From: Marinomonas lutimaris
Lineage (GTDB): Bacteria; Pseudomonadota; Gammaproteobacteria; Pseudomonadales; Marinomonadaceae
Length of the DNA: 64,000 bases
Assembly: GCF_019426345.1 (NCBI RefSeq)
Contig: NZ_JAHLLW010000005.1
Coordinates: 124,001-188,000 of the forward strand
Reading direction: 5' to 3'
Of this stretch, positions 36,215-46,171 are shown piece by piece (the first letter of the stretch is position 1; the number at the start of each line of letters is the position of its first letter). The notes beneath the pieces were generated by a model, which was not told the origin of the DNA, did not search any database, and saw nothing but the letters and a program-made list of their open reading frames with translations. The translations under genes were made by a program, and so were the position numbers.

Positions 36215-36772
36215 TTAGGCTCTAAATAGCGTATCCGTCAAAATGTCTCGAACCTGTGAAGGTTGTGACGCTTCTCCGAGCGATGCATCAAAAATCGCAT
36301 CTACTTTCTCACCAAAATACGCGTTCACTTCTTCTGCGCTCATGGCAGGCTCCAACCTAGCAGGATTCGCGGAAGTGGAAACAATAACCCCTTTAAAAGC
36401 TGCACACAGGCGCTGTACTGGCTCATGTTGAGATAGGCGTATTGCTACGCTTTGGTGTTCGCCTCTGACCCAGCTTGGAGTGATCGTCGTATCTGGAACA
36501 ACCCAAGAGGTGGGGGTTTGATTACGGCTTAATAGGCGCAGTGCTGCTTTAGAGTCTAATGTATTTAGCCAAGGAGATAATTCCTCTTGTGCGCCCGCTA
36601 CTAGAATGAGTCCCTTTGATTCTGGACGGGATTTAAGAGTCAAAATACGCCTTACTGCCGATTCATTGAACGGATCACAACCTAATCCCCAAACAGCTTC
36701 AGTTGGGTAAGCGATGACACCACCTTGTCGGATGATATCAGCAAGCTCTTCTACGGACGTTACAAGATGCAT
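36215..36772 (-). CDS. tsaC: Threonylcarbamoyl-AMP synthase
   Basis: 185 residues, the short TsaC form without the Sua5 C-terminal domain. It makes threonylcarbamoyl-adenylate for the t6A37 modification of tRNAs reading ANN codons. [38 protein letters not shown] and [10 protein letters not shown] are family motifs. It stands alone on the minus strand between the liv terminator and DUF3461. Confidence 0.95.
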   Translation of the reverse strand: MHLVTSVEELADIIRQGGVIAYPTEAVWGLGCDPFNESAVRRILTLKSRPESKGLILVAGAQEELSPWLNTLDSKAALRLLSRNQTPTSWVVPDTTITPSWVRGEHQSVAIRLSQHEPVQRLCAAFKGVIVSTSANPARLEPAMSAEEVNAYFGEKVDAIFDASLGEASQPSQVRDILTDTLFRA

Positions 36773-36944
36773 ATAAATTGGCTTCTAAAAATATGAAAAA
36801 CAAAAAACGCAGAGGAATGGATTGTAGCGGGATTTTTAAAATGGGGCTAGCAGGATGCCTTGCAATTAATGACCTAAACGCCATGTTTTAGTCGATAGAA
36901 AAGCATTCCTGCTAGTGAGCCTATAAATAGACTTTTTAACTCTG

Positions 36945-37325
36945 TTATTGCATTGAATCGATTTTTTCTTTGATTTCGCTGATTTTGCTATTCACTACTT
37001 TTTCTAAGTGTTCTAGTTCTTTAATCAAGTCAGCTTTTGTTGCTTTAGTTTCGTGCTGTTTGCCAACAATTTGCTCTAGCTCTTCCATTGCACGTAAAAC
37101 GATAAGAGAAGGCTCTTGTACTTGTCGGTAAGTCTGTTGACCGCCATCTGCTAATACGGTTTTGGTTGAGCGACCAAATTTGAATTTTTTGCTTTTAGGA
37201 AGTAATGAGCCTTTTTCACGGCGGTAATAAATTTTTAGTACGTCGTGTCCGCCTTCGTAACGCAAAGTAAATTTTTCAATGTCCTGTATGCTTGTGATAC
37301 CCATGGACTGAAGTGTTGGATACAT
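36945..37325 (-). CDS. DUF3461 family protein
   Basis: 126 residues. MYPTLQSMGITSIQDIEKFT, HDVLKIYYRREKGSLLPKSK and KFKFGRSTKTV are DUF3461 hallmarks, and the C-terminal 45 residues form a coiled coil. Function unknown; the family is widespread in gammaproteobacteria. It is a single-gene unit. Confidence 0.85.
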   Translation of the reverse strand: MYPTLQSMGITSIQDIEKFTLRYEGGHDVLKIYYRREKGSLLPKSKKFKFGRSTKTVLADGGQQTYRQVQEPSLIVLRAMEELEQIVGKQHETKATKADLIKELEHLEKVVNSKISEIKEKIDSMQ

Positions 37326-37480
37326 AACTATTTTCCCGTTTATTAATGACCAATTAGTTGTCTTTAATTAGTAGGGGATTGCGTTCGTAAAAGCAAGTCA
37401 AAAATGGCAGAAAACTGAGATAATGCAGGCAAATTGCATATAGTTTTGCCTGCATTTATTTTCATGCATCTCAACTGATG

Positions 37481-38917
37481 CTAATCCTCATCTTGCTCAG
37501 CGTGGTCGATATTCAACTCTTTAATTTTACGAGTTAACGTGTTGCGCCCCCAGCCCAATAACAAAGAAGCATCACGGCGGCGTCCACCAGTATGAGCAAG
37601 TGCTGTCTCTATCATGATACGCTCAAACTTTGGTACAGCTTGGTCAAGAATACCTTTCTGGCCTGTTGCCAATGTGCTGTCCACCCAATTTTTAAGGGCT
37701 TCCTCCCATGAGGCGAACGGTTGTTCGTGAGGAACCGCAGCAAGTAATTCTGGTGGTAAATCTTCCACCAAAACTTCACGGCCTGATGCCATTACAATTA
37801 GCCAACGGCAGGTGTTTTCTAATTGGCGAACGTTACCTGGCCATTCAAGTTGAGTAAGGTAGTTTTCGGTTTCTTTAGTGAGTTGTTTTGGTTCAACGGA
37901 AAGTTCGTCCGCCGCACGGCTTAAAAAATGGCGAGCAAGTTTTGGAATGTCTTCGCGACGCTCAGCTAATTTAGGCAAATGAATACGGATGACGTTTAGG
38001 CGGTGAAATAAATCTTCACGGAAAGAGCCTTTTTGTACCAAGTTTTCTAAGTTCTGGTGTGTCGCAGCAATGATACGAACATCAACTTTTACTGGAGTAT
38101 GACCACCAACACGATAAAACTCTCCATCGGCTAAAACGCGTAATAAACGAGTTTGTGTCTCAGCTGGCATGTCACCTATTTCATCTAGGAAAAGTGTACC
38201 GCCGTTAGCTTGTTCAAAGCGGCCACGACGTTGAGTATTGGCTCCCGTAAATGCGCCTTTTTCATGACCAAATAACTCAGACTCGATTAAGTCGTGTGGA
38301 ATGGCTGCCATGTTTAAAGCGATAAAAGGATTGGCAGCTCTAGGGCTGTGGGTATGTAGTGCTTGTGCAACTAATTCCTTACCTGTTCCAGATTCGCCGT
38401 TAATTAAAACGGTAATATTTGAATTTGCAAGACGGCCAATAGCTCGGAAAACTTCCTGCATAGCTGGCGCTTCGCCAATGATTTCTTTATCAACTTGTGG
38501 CTCTTCTTCTGCCACTTCCATGTTATCAGTGCTAGGTCTGGCGTTACGGTGATGCAGCATGGCACGCTTAACAAGACTAACTGCTTCTTCTACGTCGAAA
38601 GGTTTAGGTAAATATTCAAAAGCACCACCTTGGTAAGAAGCAACAGCGCTCTCAAGATCTGAGTGCGCTGTCATAATAATAACAGGTAAATAAGGGTGAT
38701 CTTTTTGCAATTTTTCGAGCAGTTTTAAGCCATCCATGCCTGGCATGCGTATGTCGCTGATAATGGCACTTGGTTGCTCTTTATCAATCATGTTGACTAG
38801 ATTTTCTGCGGAATCAAATAAACGACATTGGATTCCCTCTTGCTCTAATGTCTTCTCTAATACCCAGCGAATAGAACGATCGTCGTCAACAATCCATACG
38901 GTTTCTTCTGGTGTCAT
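37481..38917 (-). CDS. glnG: Nitrogen regulator NtrC
   Basis: 478 residues: receiver (1-120, with DIRMPGMDG at the phospho-Asp), sigma-54 AAA+ domain (about 145-375; Walker A GESGTGKE, GAFTGA loop for sigma-54 contact) and a Fis-type helix-turn-helix at the C-terminus. It is phosphorylated by NtrB under nitrogen limitation and activates sigma-54 promoters. It overlaps ntrB by 4 bases. Likely targets in this window are glnA and the liv operon. Confidence 0.97.
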   Translation of the reverse strand: MTPEETVWIVDDDRSIRWVLEKTLEQEGIQCRLFDSAENLVNMIDKEQPSAIISDIRMPGMDGLKLLEKLQKDHPYLPVIIMTAHSDLESAVASYQGGAFEYLPKPFDVEEAVSLVKRAMLHHRNARPSTDNMEVAEEEPQVDKEIIGEAPAMQEVFRAIGRLANSNITVLINGESGTGKELVAQALHTHSPRAANPFIALNMAAIPHDLIESELFGHEKGAFTGANTQRRGRFEQANGGTLFLDEIGDMPAETQTRLLRVLADGEFYRVGGHTPVKVDVRIIAATHQNLENLVQKGSFREDLFHRLNVIRIHLPKLAERREDIPKLARHFLSRAADELSVEPKQLTKETENYLTQLEWPGNVRQLENTCRWLIVMASGREVLVEDLPPELLAAVPHEQPFASWEEALKNWVDSTLATGQKGILDQAVPKFERIMIETALAHTGGRRRDASLLLGWGRNTLTRKIKELNIDHAEQDED

Positions 38918-40071
38918 GAGTGTTTCTCCTGGTCTTGGACTGTCGTCTCAATGGGAATTAATATATTAAATTCGGTCATTTTCGGGTAACTGTTGCATTC
39001 AACAATGCCATGGTGCTGATGAATAACGGATTGTGCGATGGACAGTCCTAAGCCTGTTCCATCGGCTCGTCCGCTGACCATGGGGTAAAAGAGGGTTTTG
39101 AGAATGGCTTCTGGTATACCTGGTCCATTATCAATAATACTGATTTTACACACTAAGCGATGGCGTTTAGAGCCAATAGTGAATTGACGCAATGTTCGGG
39201 TCACCATGTGAATCGTTTTATGGTGATTATCTTCATCATCCATTAGGGCTTGCATGGCGTTTCTGGTGATATTCAGCAACGCCTGTATTAACTGAGATTC
39301 GTCACCAATCAGATCTGGAATACTTGGATCGTAATCACGAATCAGTTCAATTTGATTCTCTGTTTCAACGGAAATAAGCTGTCTAACACGCTCAATTACT
39401 TTATGGATATTGAGTGATTTGTTTTTAGGCAGTTGCCTCGGCCCTAACAAACGATCGACAAGGTCACGTAAACGATCCGATTCTTCAATGATTACTTGTG
39501 TGTAGTCGTTTAGGGCTTCGTCAGTGAAGGCGCGACTAATCAATTGTGCCGCGCCACGAATTCCACCCAATGGGTTTTTAATTTCATGTGCTAAGCCGCG
39601 AACCAGCTCTTTGCTGCTTTCATGATTCGCTATGATTTCATCTTCTTGTGAGATGCGTTTCATTCTGTCGCGTGGGTACAGTTCTATAATGAGACTTTCG
39701 GTATCGCTTGATGTCCCCATTATTGGTGTGACGGTATAGTCACAAAAGAGTTTTTTGCTGTTGCTACATTCAATTTCAGCCTCACGTTTAGTAAACGGGT
39801 GGCCAGATTCTATTGCTGCATACAGAGCTTGAATACTTTCTTCGTTTTCGCGAAAAGCGGCGCCAATATCATTGCCATAAATTCGGCGTCGGCTCACCGC
39901 CAGCAACATTTCGGCTGCAGGATTTAGATACTCGATCTCAAGCTTGTCGTTCAGTTGAACAACCGCAGTAGATAAATGGTCTATTAATAAGCTATACACA
40001 GACAGTGCCTCTCTATTGACTCCTGCTTTTATGGTTTCCTTGAAAAATAGTTGCAAAAAGCGAACCAACAT
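38914..40071 (-). CDS. glnL: Nitrogen sensor kinase NtrB
   Basis: 385 residues: PAS domain (about 25-135), His-kinase dimerisation box RGLAHEIKNPLGGIRGAA (His near residue 164) and an ATPase domain with DNGPGIPE and GTGLGLSIAQ. It is a soluble kinase/phosphatase of NtrC controlled by PII. The first 15 or so residues may be an extension. It lies after glnA with a terminator between. Confidence 0.95.
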   Translation of the reverse strand: MLVRFLQLFFKETIKAGVNREALSVYSLLIDHLSTAVVQLNDKLEIEYLNPAAEMLLAVSRRRIYGNDIGAAFRENEESIQALYAAIESGHPFTKREAEIECSNSKKLFCDYTVTPIMGTSSDTESLIIELYPRDRMKRISQEDEIIANHESSKELVRGLAHEIKNPLGGIRGAAQLISRAFTDEALNDYTQVIIEESDRLRDLVDRLLGPRQLPKNKSLNIHKVIERVRQLISVETENQIELIRDYDPSIPDLIGDESQLIQALLNITRNAMQALMDDEDNHHKTIHMVTRTLRQFTIGSKRHRLVCKISIIDNGPGIPEAILKTLFYPMVSGRADGTGLGLSIAQSVIHQHHGIVECNSYPKMTEFNILIPIETTVQDQEKHS

Positions 40072-40228
40072 TGGGCAGTCCGAGATAGCTTATTTATTAA
40101 GGCCTTTGTATTAACTATAAAAGTTTAATGCACAATTATAGTGCATGTAGGTGTTCGTGTTTATTTTTGTGCAAAATAAATCAACGGATAAAAAAAGATT
40201 GGTAAGAAAAGTGTTTAAATAATCGTAA

Positions 40229-40259
40229 AAAAAAAGCCCCGAACTAGGTCGAGGCTTTC
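40229..40259 (-). terminator. Terminator after glnA
   Basis: AAAGCC/GGCTTT stem with inner pairing, and on the minus strand a run of nine Ts. It separates glnA from ntrBC, so ntrBC expression is by read-through or its own promoter. Confidence 0.8.
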
Positions 40260-40284
40260 GTGTTTTACTTAGCGGTCTAAAATA

Positions 40285-41691
40285 TTAAGCGCTGTAGTAA
40301 AGTTCGAACTCAAGTGGGTGAGTCGTCATAGATACGCGACGAGCTTCGCCAGTTTTAAGTTCGATGTAAGCATCGATCATGTCATCAGAGAATACGCCGC
40401 CTTGAGTCAAGAACGCGCGATCTTCGTCTAGGCACTTAAGCGCTTCTTCTAGGCTGCTAGCAACCTGTGGAATGGCATGAGCTTCTTCAGCTGGAAGGTC
40501 GTACAAATCTTTGTCTGCAGCATCTCCAGGGTGAATCTTGTTTTTGATGCCGTCGATACCAGCCATCAACATAGCTGCGAATGCTAGGTATGGGTTAGCG
40601 GTTGGATCAGGGAAACGAGCTTCAATACGTTTGCCTTTAGGGCTTGCAACGTATGGGATACGGATAGAAGCAGAGCGGTTACGCGCAGAGTATGCAAGCA
40701 TTACTGGAGCTTCGAAATGAGGAACAAGACGCTTGTAAGAGTTAGTTGAAGCATTAGTGAATGCGTTCAATGCTTTAGCGTGCTTGATGATACCACCGAT
40801 GTAGTAAAGCGCCATTTCAGATAGGCCAGCGTATTGATCGCCAGCGAATTGGTTTTCGCCGTTTTTCCAGAAAGACTGGTGAACGTGCATACCAGAACCG
40901 TTGTCACCAACGATTGGTTTAGGCATGAAAGTCGCAGTTTTGCCGTAAGCGTGAGCTACGTTGTGTACGCAGTACTTAAGAATTTGAACTTCGTCTGCTT
41001 TTTTAACTAGCGTGTTAAATTTAACACCGATTTCGTTTTGACCAGCAGTTGCTACTTCGTGGTGATGCACTTCAATAACAAGGCCCATACTCTCCATAGC
41101 GTTACACATAGCGCCACGAAGATCGTGATGAGAGTCAACTGGTGGTACTGGGAAATAGCCGCCTTTTACGAAAGGACGGTGGCCCATGTTGCCGCCTTCA
41201 AATTTCTTGTTAGAAGACCAAGCAGCTTCTTCAGAGTTGATTTCTACAGAACAACCTGACATGTCTGTTTTCCATTTAACATCGTCAAAGATGAAAAATT
41301 CTGGCTCTGGACCAAAGAAAGCTGTGTCGCCAAGACCTGTCGACTTAAGGAACTCTTCTGCGCGAAGGGCAACAGAGCGAGGGTCGCGGTCATAACCTTG
41401 CATAGTAGAAGGTTCGATGATGTTACAACGAACGATAACAGTTGATTCTTCAGTGAAAGGATCGATAACGGCAGTATCATCTTGAGGAGACATGATCATG
41501 TCAGATTCGTTAATGCCTTTCCAGCCAGAGATAGATGAACCATCAAACATCTGGCCGTTTTCAAAAAACTCTTCATCTACCGTAATAGCTGGAATAGTTA
41601 CGTGTTGCTCTTTACCTTTAAAGTCGGTAAAGCGAAGGTCAACCCACTTCGCGTCATGCTCAGCAATCAAGGCAAGGGTCTTGTTTGACAT
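40285..41691 (-). CDS. glnA: Glutamine synthetase, type I
   Basis: 468 residues, the dodecameric GSI-beta form that joins ammonia to glutamate. [39 protein letters not shown] and the ATP-binding segments are present. The adenylylation site Tyr is in DLYDLPAEE near residue 398. A sigma-54 promoter and two NtrC-like sites lie upstream. Confidence 0.98.
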   Translation of the reverse strand: MSNKTLALIAEHDAKWVDLRFTDFKGKEQHVTIPAITVDEEFFENGQMFDGSSISGWKGINESDMIMSPQDDTAVIDPFTEESTVIVRCNIIEPSTMQGYDRDPRSVALRAEEFLKSTGLGDTAFFGPEPEFFIFDDVKWKTDMSGCSVEINSEEAAWSSNKKFEGGNMGHRPFVKGGYFPVPPVDSHHDLRGAMCNAMESMGLVIEVHHHEVATAGQNEIGVKFNTLVKKADEVQILKYCVHNVAHAYGKTATFMPKPIVGDNGSGMHVHQSFWKNGENQFAGDQYAGLSEMALYYIGGIIKHAKALNAFTNASTNSYKRLVPHFEAPVMLAYSARNRSASIRIPYVASPKGKRIEARFPDPTANPYLAFAAMLMAGIDGIKNKIHPGDAADKDLYDLPAEEAHAIPQVASSLEEALKCLDEDRAFLTQGGVFSDDMIDAYIELKTGEARRVSMTTHPLEFELYYSA

Positions 41692-41798
41692 AGTTGTTCT
41701 CCAGTCGTAGTTAAAGCGAAATTATTTTTCGTTGTAAAAGGTGCTTTAATATTTAATACAAAGCGCCATTTGTCGAGTTATTTATCAAACAGATAGTA

Positions 41799-41814
41799 AG
41801 CATAACTTGTGCCA
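41799..41814 (-). promoter_or_regulatory. Sigma-54 promoter of glnA
   Basis: On the minus strand TGGCAC-AAGTT-ATGCT against TGGCAC-N5-TTGCW: the -24 block is exact and the -12 block has one change, with the invariant GC kept. Transcription would start near 41788, about 97 bases before the ATG. Confidence 0.75.
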
Positions 41815-41919
41815 GAATTTTGTGCGGACTAACAATTCCTTATATTACAATAAGATAAGTGCTTTTTATTTTGTGGTGCACTTAATCGTAGCTAAATCCA
41901 GCCTTTAAAAAAGCTAATA

Positions 41920-41936
41920 TGCACCATATTCGATCA
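41920..41936. promoter_or_regulatory. NtrC-like site 1 of glnA
   Basis: TGCACCATATTCGATCA: left half perfect (7/7), right half 4/7. It lies about 140 bases upstream of the predicted glnA start. Confidence 0.55.
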
Positions 41937-41950
41937 TCATTTTTGCTTTT

Positions 41951-41967
41951 TGTTCTATGTTGGTGCG
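41951..41967. promoter_or_regulatory. NtrC-like site 2 of glnA
   Basis: TGTTCTATGTTGGTGCG: right half 6/7, left 4/7. Its centre is 31 bases (three helical turns) from site 1, as usual for paired NtrC enhancer sites. Confidence 0.5.
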
Positions 41968-42044
41968 CATTTAGCGTTTTCGTATCTACTGGCTTTTCTT
42001 TATACTATGCGCCTTTCCAATATCCGGTATAAATCGCACCCTCT

Positions 42045-43496
42045 ATGAAATTTATTGTTAAGTTCTTTGCAGAAATCACTATTAAAAGTCGTCCAGTTAG
42101 AAAGGCTTTTATTAAACAGCTTCGACATAATGTTAAGTTGGTTCTTAAAAAACATGATGCCGATGTTGTTGTTTCTGGCAATTGGGATTTTATTGAAGTG
42201 TTTTCCGATAGGGATGAATTACGAGAAGACTTTATACAGGCTTTATCTAATATTGCCGGCATTGCCCATTTTCAGTTCGTCCGCGAATTTCCATTAGTAG
42301 ATCTGGATGACATTGTAGAACAAGCCATCCTTTCTTATGGCGATGTTATTAAAGATGCGGTGTTTGCCGTTCGTGTCAAACGTGTTGGTCATCATGACTT
42401 CACATCAGTTGATGCAGAAAGACATATTGGCGGATGCTTAAAAGCGCGTTGTGGTGCCTTGGCTGTTCGCTTAAAAAATCCTGAAGTATTAGTGCCTATC
42501 GATATTCGTGATAATCGAGTGTGGATGATTGAACAACGTGTTGAGGGCCTTGGTGGTTATCCGCTTGGGTCGCAAGATTCAGTGTTGTCGTTAATGTCTG
42601 GTGGATACGATTCTACCGTGAGTTCCTTTCTGACCATGAGTCGAGGATTGAAGACACACTTTTGCTTCTTTAACCTTGGCGGTGATGCCCATGAGATTGG
42701 GGTAAAGCAAGTCTCTAACTTCATTTGGGAAAAATACGGTTCAGCGCTTAATGTTAAGTTTATTACTGTGCCTTTCGAGGCGGTTGTTGGTGAAATTTTA
42801 ACTAAAGTCGATAACGCTGAGATGGGCGTGATCCTAAAACGTATGATGTTGCGAGCAGCCTCTCAGTTAATGTCAGAAGTCGGAGCAAAAGCCTTAGTGA
42901 CGGGCGAAAGTGTTGCTCAAGTATCCAGCCAAACCTTGATGAATTTAAAAGTCATTGATCAGGTGACGGAAGAGTTAGTGCTTCGTCCTTTGATTACCAC
43001 GAATAAGCAGGTCATCATAGATAAGGCTATTGAAATCGGAACTGCACCATTTGCGGCCAGTATGCCTGAATTCTGTGGTGTTATTTCTGTCAAACCAACC
43101 ACTCGCGCTAAAATGCATCGTGTAGAGAAGCAAGAGTCTAATTTTGATTTTGCTGTATTAGAGCGCGCGATTGAAAACGCCCAGGTCATGTCTATTCAAA
43201 ATGTAATGGACGATGTGGCGAAACAATATCAGGGTGAAGTGCCCGTTGTGCGTATGCCAGTGGGTGATGAAGTGATTATTGATATTCGCCATCCTGATGA
43301 AGCAAGCAACCGACCTTTAAAAGTAAGTGGTCGTCCTGTCAAAGTGATTCCATTTTTTGCGCTAGAATCTAATTGGGCTGAATTAGAAAAAGATGTGACG
43401 CATTTGTTGTACTGCGGCAAAGGTGTCATGAGTCGTATGCATGCTTCTTACCTTTTAGGTAAAGGGCATGAAAATATAGGTATTTACTTACCTTAA
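42045..43496 (+). CDS. thiI: tRNA 4-thiouridine synthetase / thiazole sulfur carrier enzyme
   Basis: 483 residues: N-terminal ferredoxin-like and THUMP domains (about 1-165), a PP-loop ATPase (SGGYDSTVSS near residue 185) and a C-terminal rhodanese domain (about 400-483). The persulfide Cys is in LLYCGKGVMS near residue 457, and its disulfide partner Cys in MPEFCGVIS near residue 344. It makes s4U8 in tRNA and passes sulfur to thiamine synthesis. Long form, as in E. coli. Confidence 0.96.
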   Translation: MKFIVKFFAEITIKSRPVRKAFIKQLRHNVKLVLKKHDADVVVSGNWDFIEVFSDRDELREDFIQALSNIAGIAHFQFVREFPLVDLDDIVEQAILSYGDVIKDAVFAVRVKRVGHHDFTSVDAERHIGGCLKARCGALAVRLKNPEVLVPIDIRDNRVWMIEQRVEGLGGYPLGSQDSVLSLMSGGYDSTVSSFLTMSRGLKTHFCFFNLGGDAHEIGVKQVSNFIWEKYGSALNVKFITVPFEAVVGEILTKVDNAEMGVILKRMMLRAASQLMSEVGAKALVTGESVAQVSSQTLMNLKVIDQVTEELVLRPLITTNKQVIIDKAIEIGTAPFAASMPEFCGVISVKPTTRAKMHRVEKQESNFDFAVLERAIENAQVMSIQNVMDDVAKQYQGEVPVVRMPVGDEVIIDIRHPDEASNRPLKVSGRPVKVIPFFALESNWAELEKDVTHLLYCGKGVMSRMHASYLLGKGHENIGIYLP

Positions 43497-43669
43497 TAAG
43501 TACTAATGAACGGTAGCATTTTTGTAGTATATGAATGTTATCGTTTTATATGAATGCGCATTGTTACCCTATTGAAGTATTTTTGTGGACTTTTTTTGTC
43601 ACTTTAATGGGATATTTATCAATATAAGGGTACAATTGCGCCAATTTTACCCCGCACCAAGATCCGAGA

Positions 43670-43701
43670 CGCTTGAAGAGCATATCTGCCCGTATCAAGC
43701 G
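43670..43701 (+). other. Leader hairpin before typA
   Basis: CGCTTGA and TCAAGCG around an 18-base loop, 43 bases before the typA ATG. It may belong to the leader, but could be chance. Confidence 0.25.
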
Positions 43702-43743
43702 GCGGTATATCTTTTTGCTCACGCTAAATGCAGAGAACTATAA

Positions 43744-45564
43744 ATGTCTAATGATATCAATAAGTTACGTAACGTAGCTATTATTGCCCACGTTGACCAT
43801 GGTAAGACTACCTTGGTTGATCAGCTATTAAGCCAATCTGGCACACTAGATCGTAAAGATCAAGGTTCTGAACGAATCATGGACTCTAACGATCAAGAGA
43901 AAGAACGTGGCATCACGATTTTGGCGAAAAATACGTCAATTATGTGGCACGACTACCGTATTAATATCGTAGACACACCTGGACACGCCGACTTCGGTGG
44001 TGAGGTTGAGCGTGTATTGTCTATGGTTGACTCTGTACTTTTGTTGGTTGACGCAGTTGATGGCCCAATGCCACAAACTCGTTTCGTAACATCAAAAGCA
44101 TTTGAACGTGGCCTACGTCCTATTGTTGTTATCAACAAAATTGACCGTCCAGGCGCTCGTCCTGATTGGGTTATGGATCAGGTTTTTGATTTGTTTGATA
44201 GCCTTGGTGCAACTGAAGAGCAGCTAGACTTCCCTGTTATTTATGCATCTGCAATCAATGGTATTTCTGGTAATGACCCAGAAAACATGGCAGAAGACAT
44301 GACGCCACTTTACCAAATGATCGTAGACAGCGTACCTGTTCCTGATGTTGATCCAGAGGGCATGTTCCAAATGCAGGTTTCTGCATTAGATTACGATGCT
44401 TATGTTGGTGTTATCGGTATCGGTCGCATTACCCGTGGTAGTCTGTCTCCTAACCAACAAGTAGTTGTAAAATCTGCTGACGGTAAAGAGCGTAAAGGTA
44501 AAGTTCTTAACGTTAAGGGCTACCATGGTCTAGCGCGTGTTGATACAAACAAAGCTGGCGCTGGTGATATCGTTTGTATTACTGGTATCGACGGCCTAAG
44601 TATTTCTGATACTTTGTGTAATCCTGAGTGTGTTGAAGCGCTTCCTGCTCTAACAGTAGATGAGCCAACAGTAAGCATGACGTTCATGGTTAACGACTCT
44701 CCGTTTGCTGGTAAAGAAGGTAAATACATTACCACTCGTAATATCTCAGATCGTCTTGATCGTGAGCTTATCCACAACGTAGCATTGCGTGTTCGTCAAG
44801 GCGAAACACCTGATAAATTCATTGTTTCAGGTCGTGGTGAGCTTCATCTTTCTGTATTGATTGAAAATATGCGTCGTGAAGGCTTTGAGATGGGTGTTTC
44901 TCGTCCTGAAGTGGTTCAGAAAGAAGTAGACGGCAAAATTCAAGAACCATTTGAATTAGTGGTTATCGACGTTGAAGAACAGCATCAAGGTTCTATCATG
45001 GAAGAACTTGGCTTGCGTAAAGCTGAGTTAACTAACATGGAACCAGATGGTAAAGGTCGTGTTCGTCTTGAGTTCATGACGCCTTCTCGTGGCTTGATCG
45101 GCTTCCGTGGCTTGTTCCTAACACTAACTTCTGGTTCTGGTATCATGACCAGTGTATTTGACCATTATGGTCCAGTAAAAGAAGGTGATGTTGGTAGCCG
45201 CCAGAATGGTGTATTGGTCAGTATGGTGACTGGTAAAACAGCAGCGTTCGCTTTGTTTAACCTGCAAAGCCGTGGTCGTTTATTCTTGGGTCACGCGGTT
45301 GAAGTATATGAAGGTCAAGTTATCGGTCTTCACTCACGTGATAATGACTTAACTGTTAACCCAGTTAAAGGTAAACAGTTAACTAACATGCGTGCCTCTG
45401 GTACAGATGAAGCATTGACTTTGACTCCACCGATTCGTCATACACTAGAGCAAGCGCTTGAGTTTATCGAAGACGATGAATTGGTAGAAGTAACACCAGA
45501 AAGCATTCGTATTCGTAAGAAATTATTGACTGAAAACGAGCGTAAACGCGCTGGTCGTAAGTAA
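43744..45564 (+). CDS. typA: Ribosome-associated GTPase TypA/BipA
   Basis: 606 residues, full length. G1 motif [10 protein letters not shown] near residue 15, [14 protein letters not shown] (G3) and [10 protein letters not shown] (G4), followed by EF-G-like domains and the BipA C-terminal domain. It acts in ribosome assembly and in stress and cold response. A strong terminator follows. Confidence 0.97.
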   Translation: MSNDINKLRNVAIIAHVDHGKTTLVDQLLSQSGTLDRKDQGSERIMDSNDQEKERGITILAKNTSIMWHDYRINIVDTPGHADFGGEVERVLSMVDSVLLLVDAVDGPMPQTRFVTSKAFERGLRPIVVINKIDRPGARPDWVMDQVFDLFDSLGATEEQLDFPVIYASAINGISGNDPENMAEDMTPLYQMIVDSVPVPDVDPEGMFQMQVSALDYDAYVGVIGIGRITRGSLSPNQQVVVKSADGKERKGKVLNVKGYHGLARVDTNKAGAGDIVCITGIDGLSISDTLCNPECVEALPALTVDEPTVSMTFMVNDSPFAGKEGKYITTRNISDRLDRELIHNVALRVRQGETPDKFIVSGRGELHLSVLIENMRREGFEMGVSRPEVVQKEVDGKIQEPFELVVIDVEEQHQGSIMEELGLRKAELTNMEPDGKGRVRLEFMTPSRGLIGFRGLFLTLTSGSGIMTSVFDHYGPVKEGDVGSRQNGVLVSMVTGKTAAFALFNLQSRGRLFLGHAVEVYEGQVIGLHSRDNDLTVNPVKGKQLTNMRASGTDEALTLTPPIRHTLEQALEFIEDDELVEVTPESIRIRKKLLTENERKRAGRK

Positions 45565-45637
45565 TAGTGTTCTTTTGATGTAATAGTATAAAGAGCAGCA
45601 GCAAATGAGTTCATGTAAATGAATTCGTGAGCGACAT

Positions 45638-45665
45638 AAGCGCCTTCGGGCGCTTTTGTTTTTTC
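45638..45665 (+). terminator. Terminator after typA
   Basis: AAGCGCC-TTCG-GGCGCTT followed by TTGTTTTTT: a UUCG tetraloop stem with a T run. Confidence 0.9.
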
Positions 45666-45722
45666 TGGACTTTGGTAAGGTTGTTGGCCTTATTTATCTG
45701 GGCAAGTATTGGGGAGAAGTTG

Positions 45723-46157
45723 GTGAAAGTCTTAGTGCAACGAGCCTTAAACGCAAGCGTTGTCGTTGATGGTGAAACCATTGGTGCGATTGATCATGGA
45801 CAGCTTGTATTGATCGGTATAGAGAAAGGTGACACGGAAGATGATGTACAGCGATTAGCTGATAAGCTATTGAAATACCGCATGTTTGGTGACGAAGATG
45901 GCAAGATGAATCTAAATGTTCAGCAAGTTAATGGTAGTGTTTTACTGGTATCGCAATTCACCTTAGCTGCTGAAACTAAAAAAGGTTTACGTCCAGGGTT
46001 TTCCACGGCGGCTATTCCCGAAGAAGGAGAGCGCTTATTTAACGACTTTGTGAATAAGGTTCGTACTCAGTATGACAAGGTTGAAACGGGGCGTTTTGGT
46101 GCTGACATGAAGGTGTCTTTTACCAATGATGGCCCCGTTACTTTTATGTTAGATTAA
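45723..46157 (+). CDS. dtd: D-aminoacyl-tRNA deacylase
   Basis: 144 residues from the GTG at 45723, with GGGGAG about 7 bases upstream. The frame runs back to 45627 but that part contains the typA terminator. It removes D-amino acids from misacylated tRNAs. The active-site motifs SQFTLAAETKKG and TNDGPVTFMLD (Gly-cisPro) are both present, and the length equals the family norm of 145. Confidence 0.95.
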   Translation: MKVLVQRALNASVVVDGETIGAIDHGQLVLIGIEKGDTEDDVQRLADKLLKYRMFGDEDGKMNLNVQQVNGSVLLVSQFTLAAETKKGLRPGFSTAAIPEEGERLFNDFVNKVRTQYDKVETGRFGADMKVSFTNDGPVTFMLD

Positions 46158-46171
46158 GCTTTTATGCTGGA

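Larger units (their letters stand above)
41692..42044. other. 353-base control region between glnA and thiI
   Basis: Divergent promoters: sigma-54 for glnA (41799-41814) and NtrC-like sites at 41920 and 41951. These are closer to thiI than to glnA but act at a distance. No reading frame is credible. The thiI promoter was not identified. Confidence 0.6.

Noticed and set aside
43497..43743. Riboswitch in the typA or thiI region
   Set aside because: No THI-box or other known consensus is visible; only a seven-base-pair hairpin is present.
45627..45722. N-terminal extension of dtd
   Set aside because: The region holds the typA terminator; the GTG at 45723 has a good ribosome binding site and gives the normal length.
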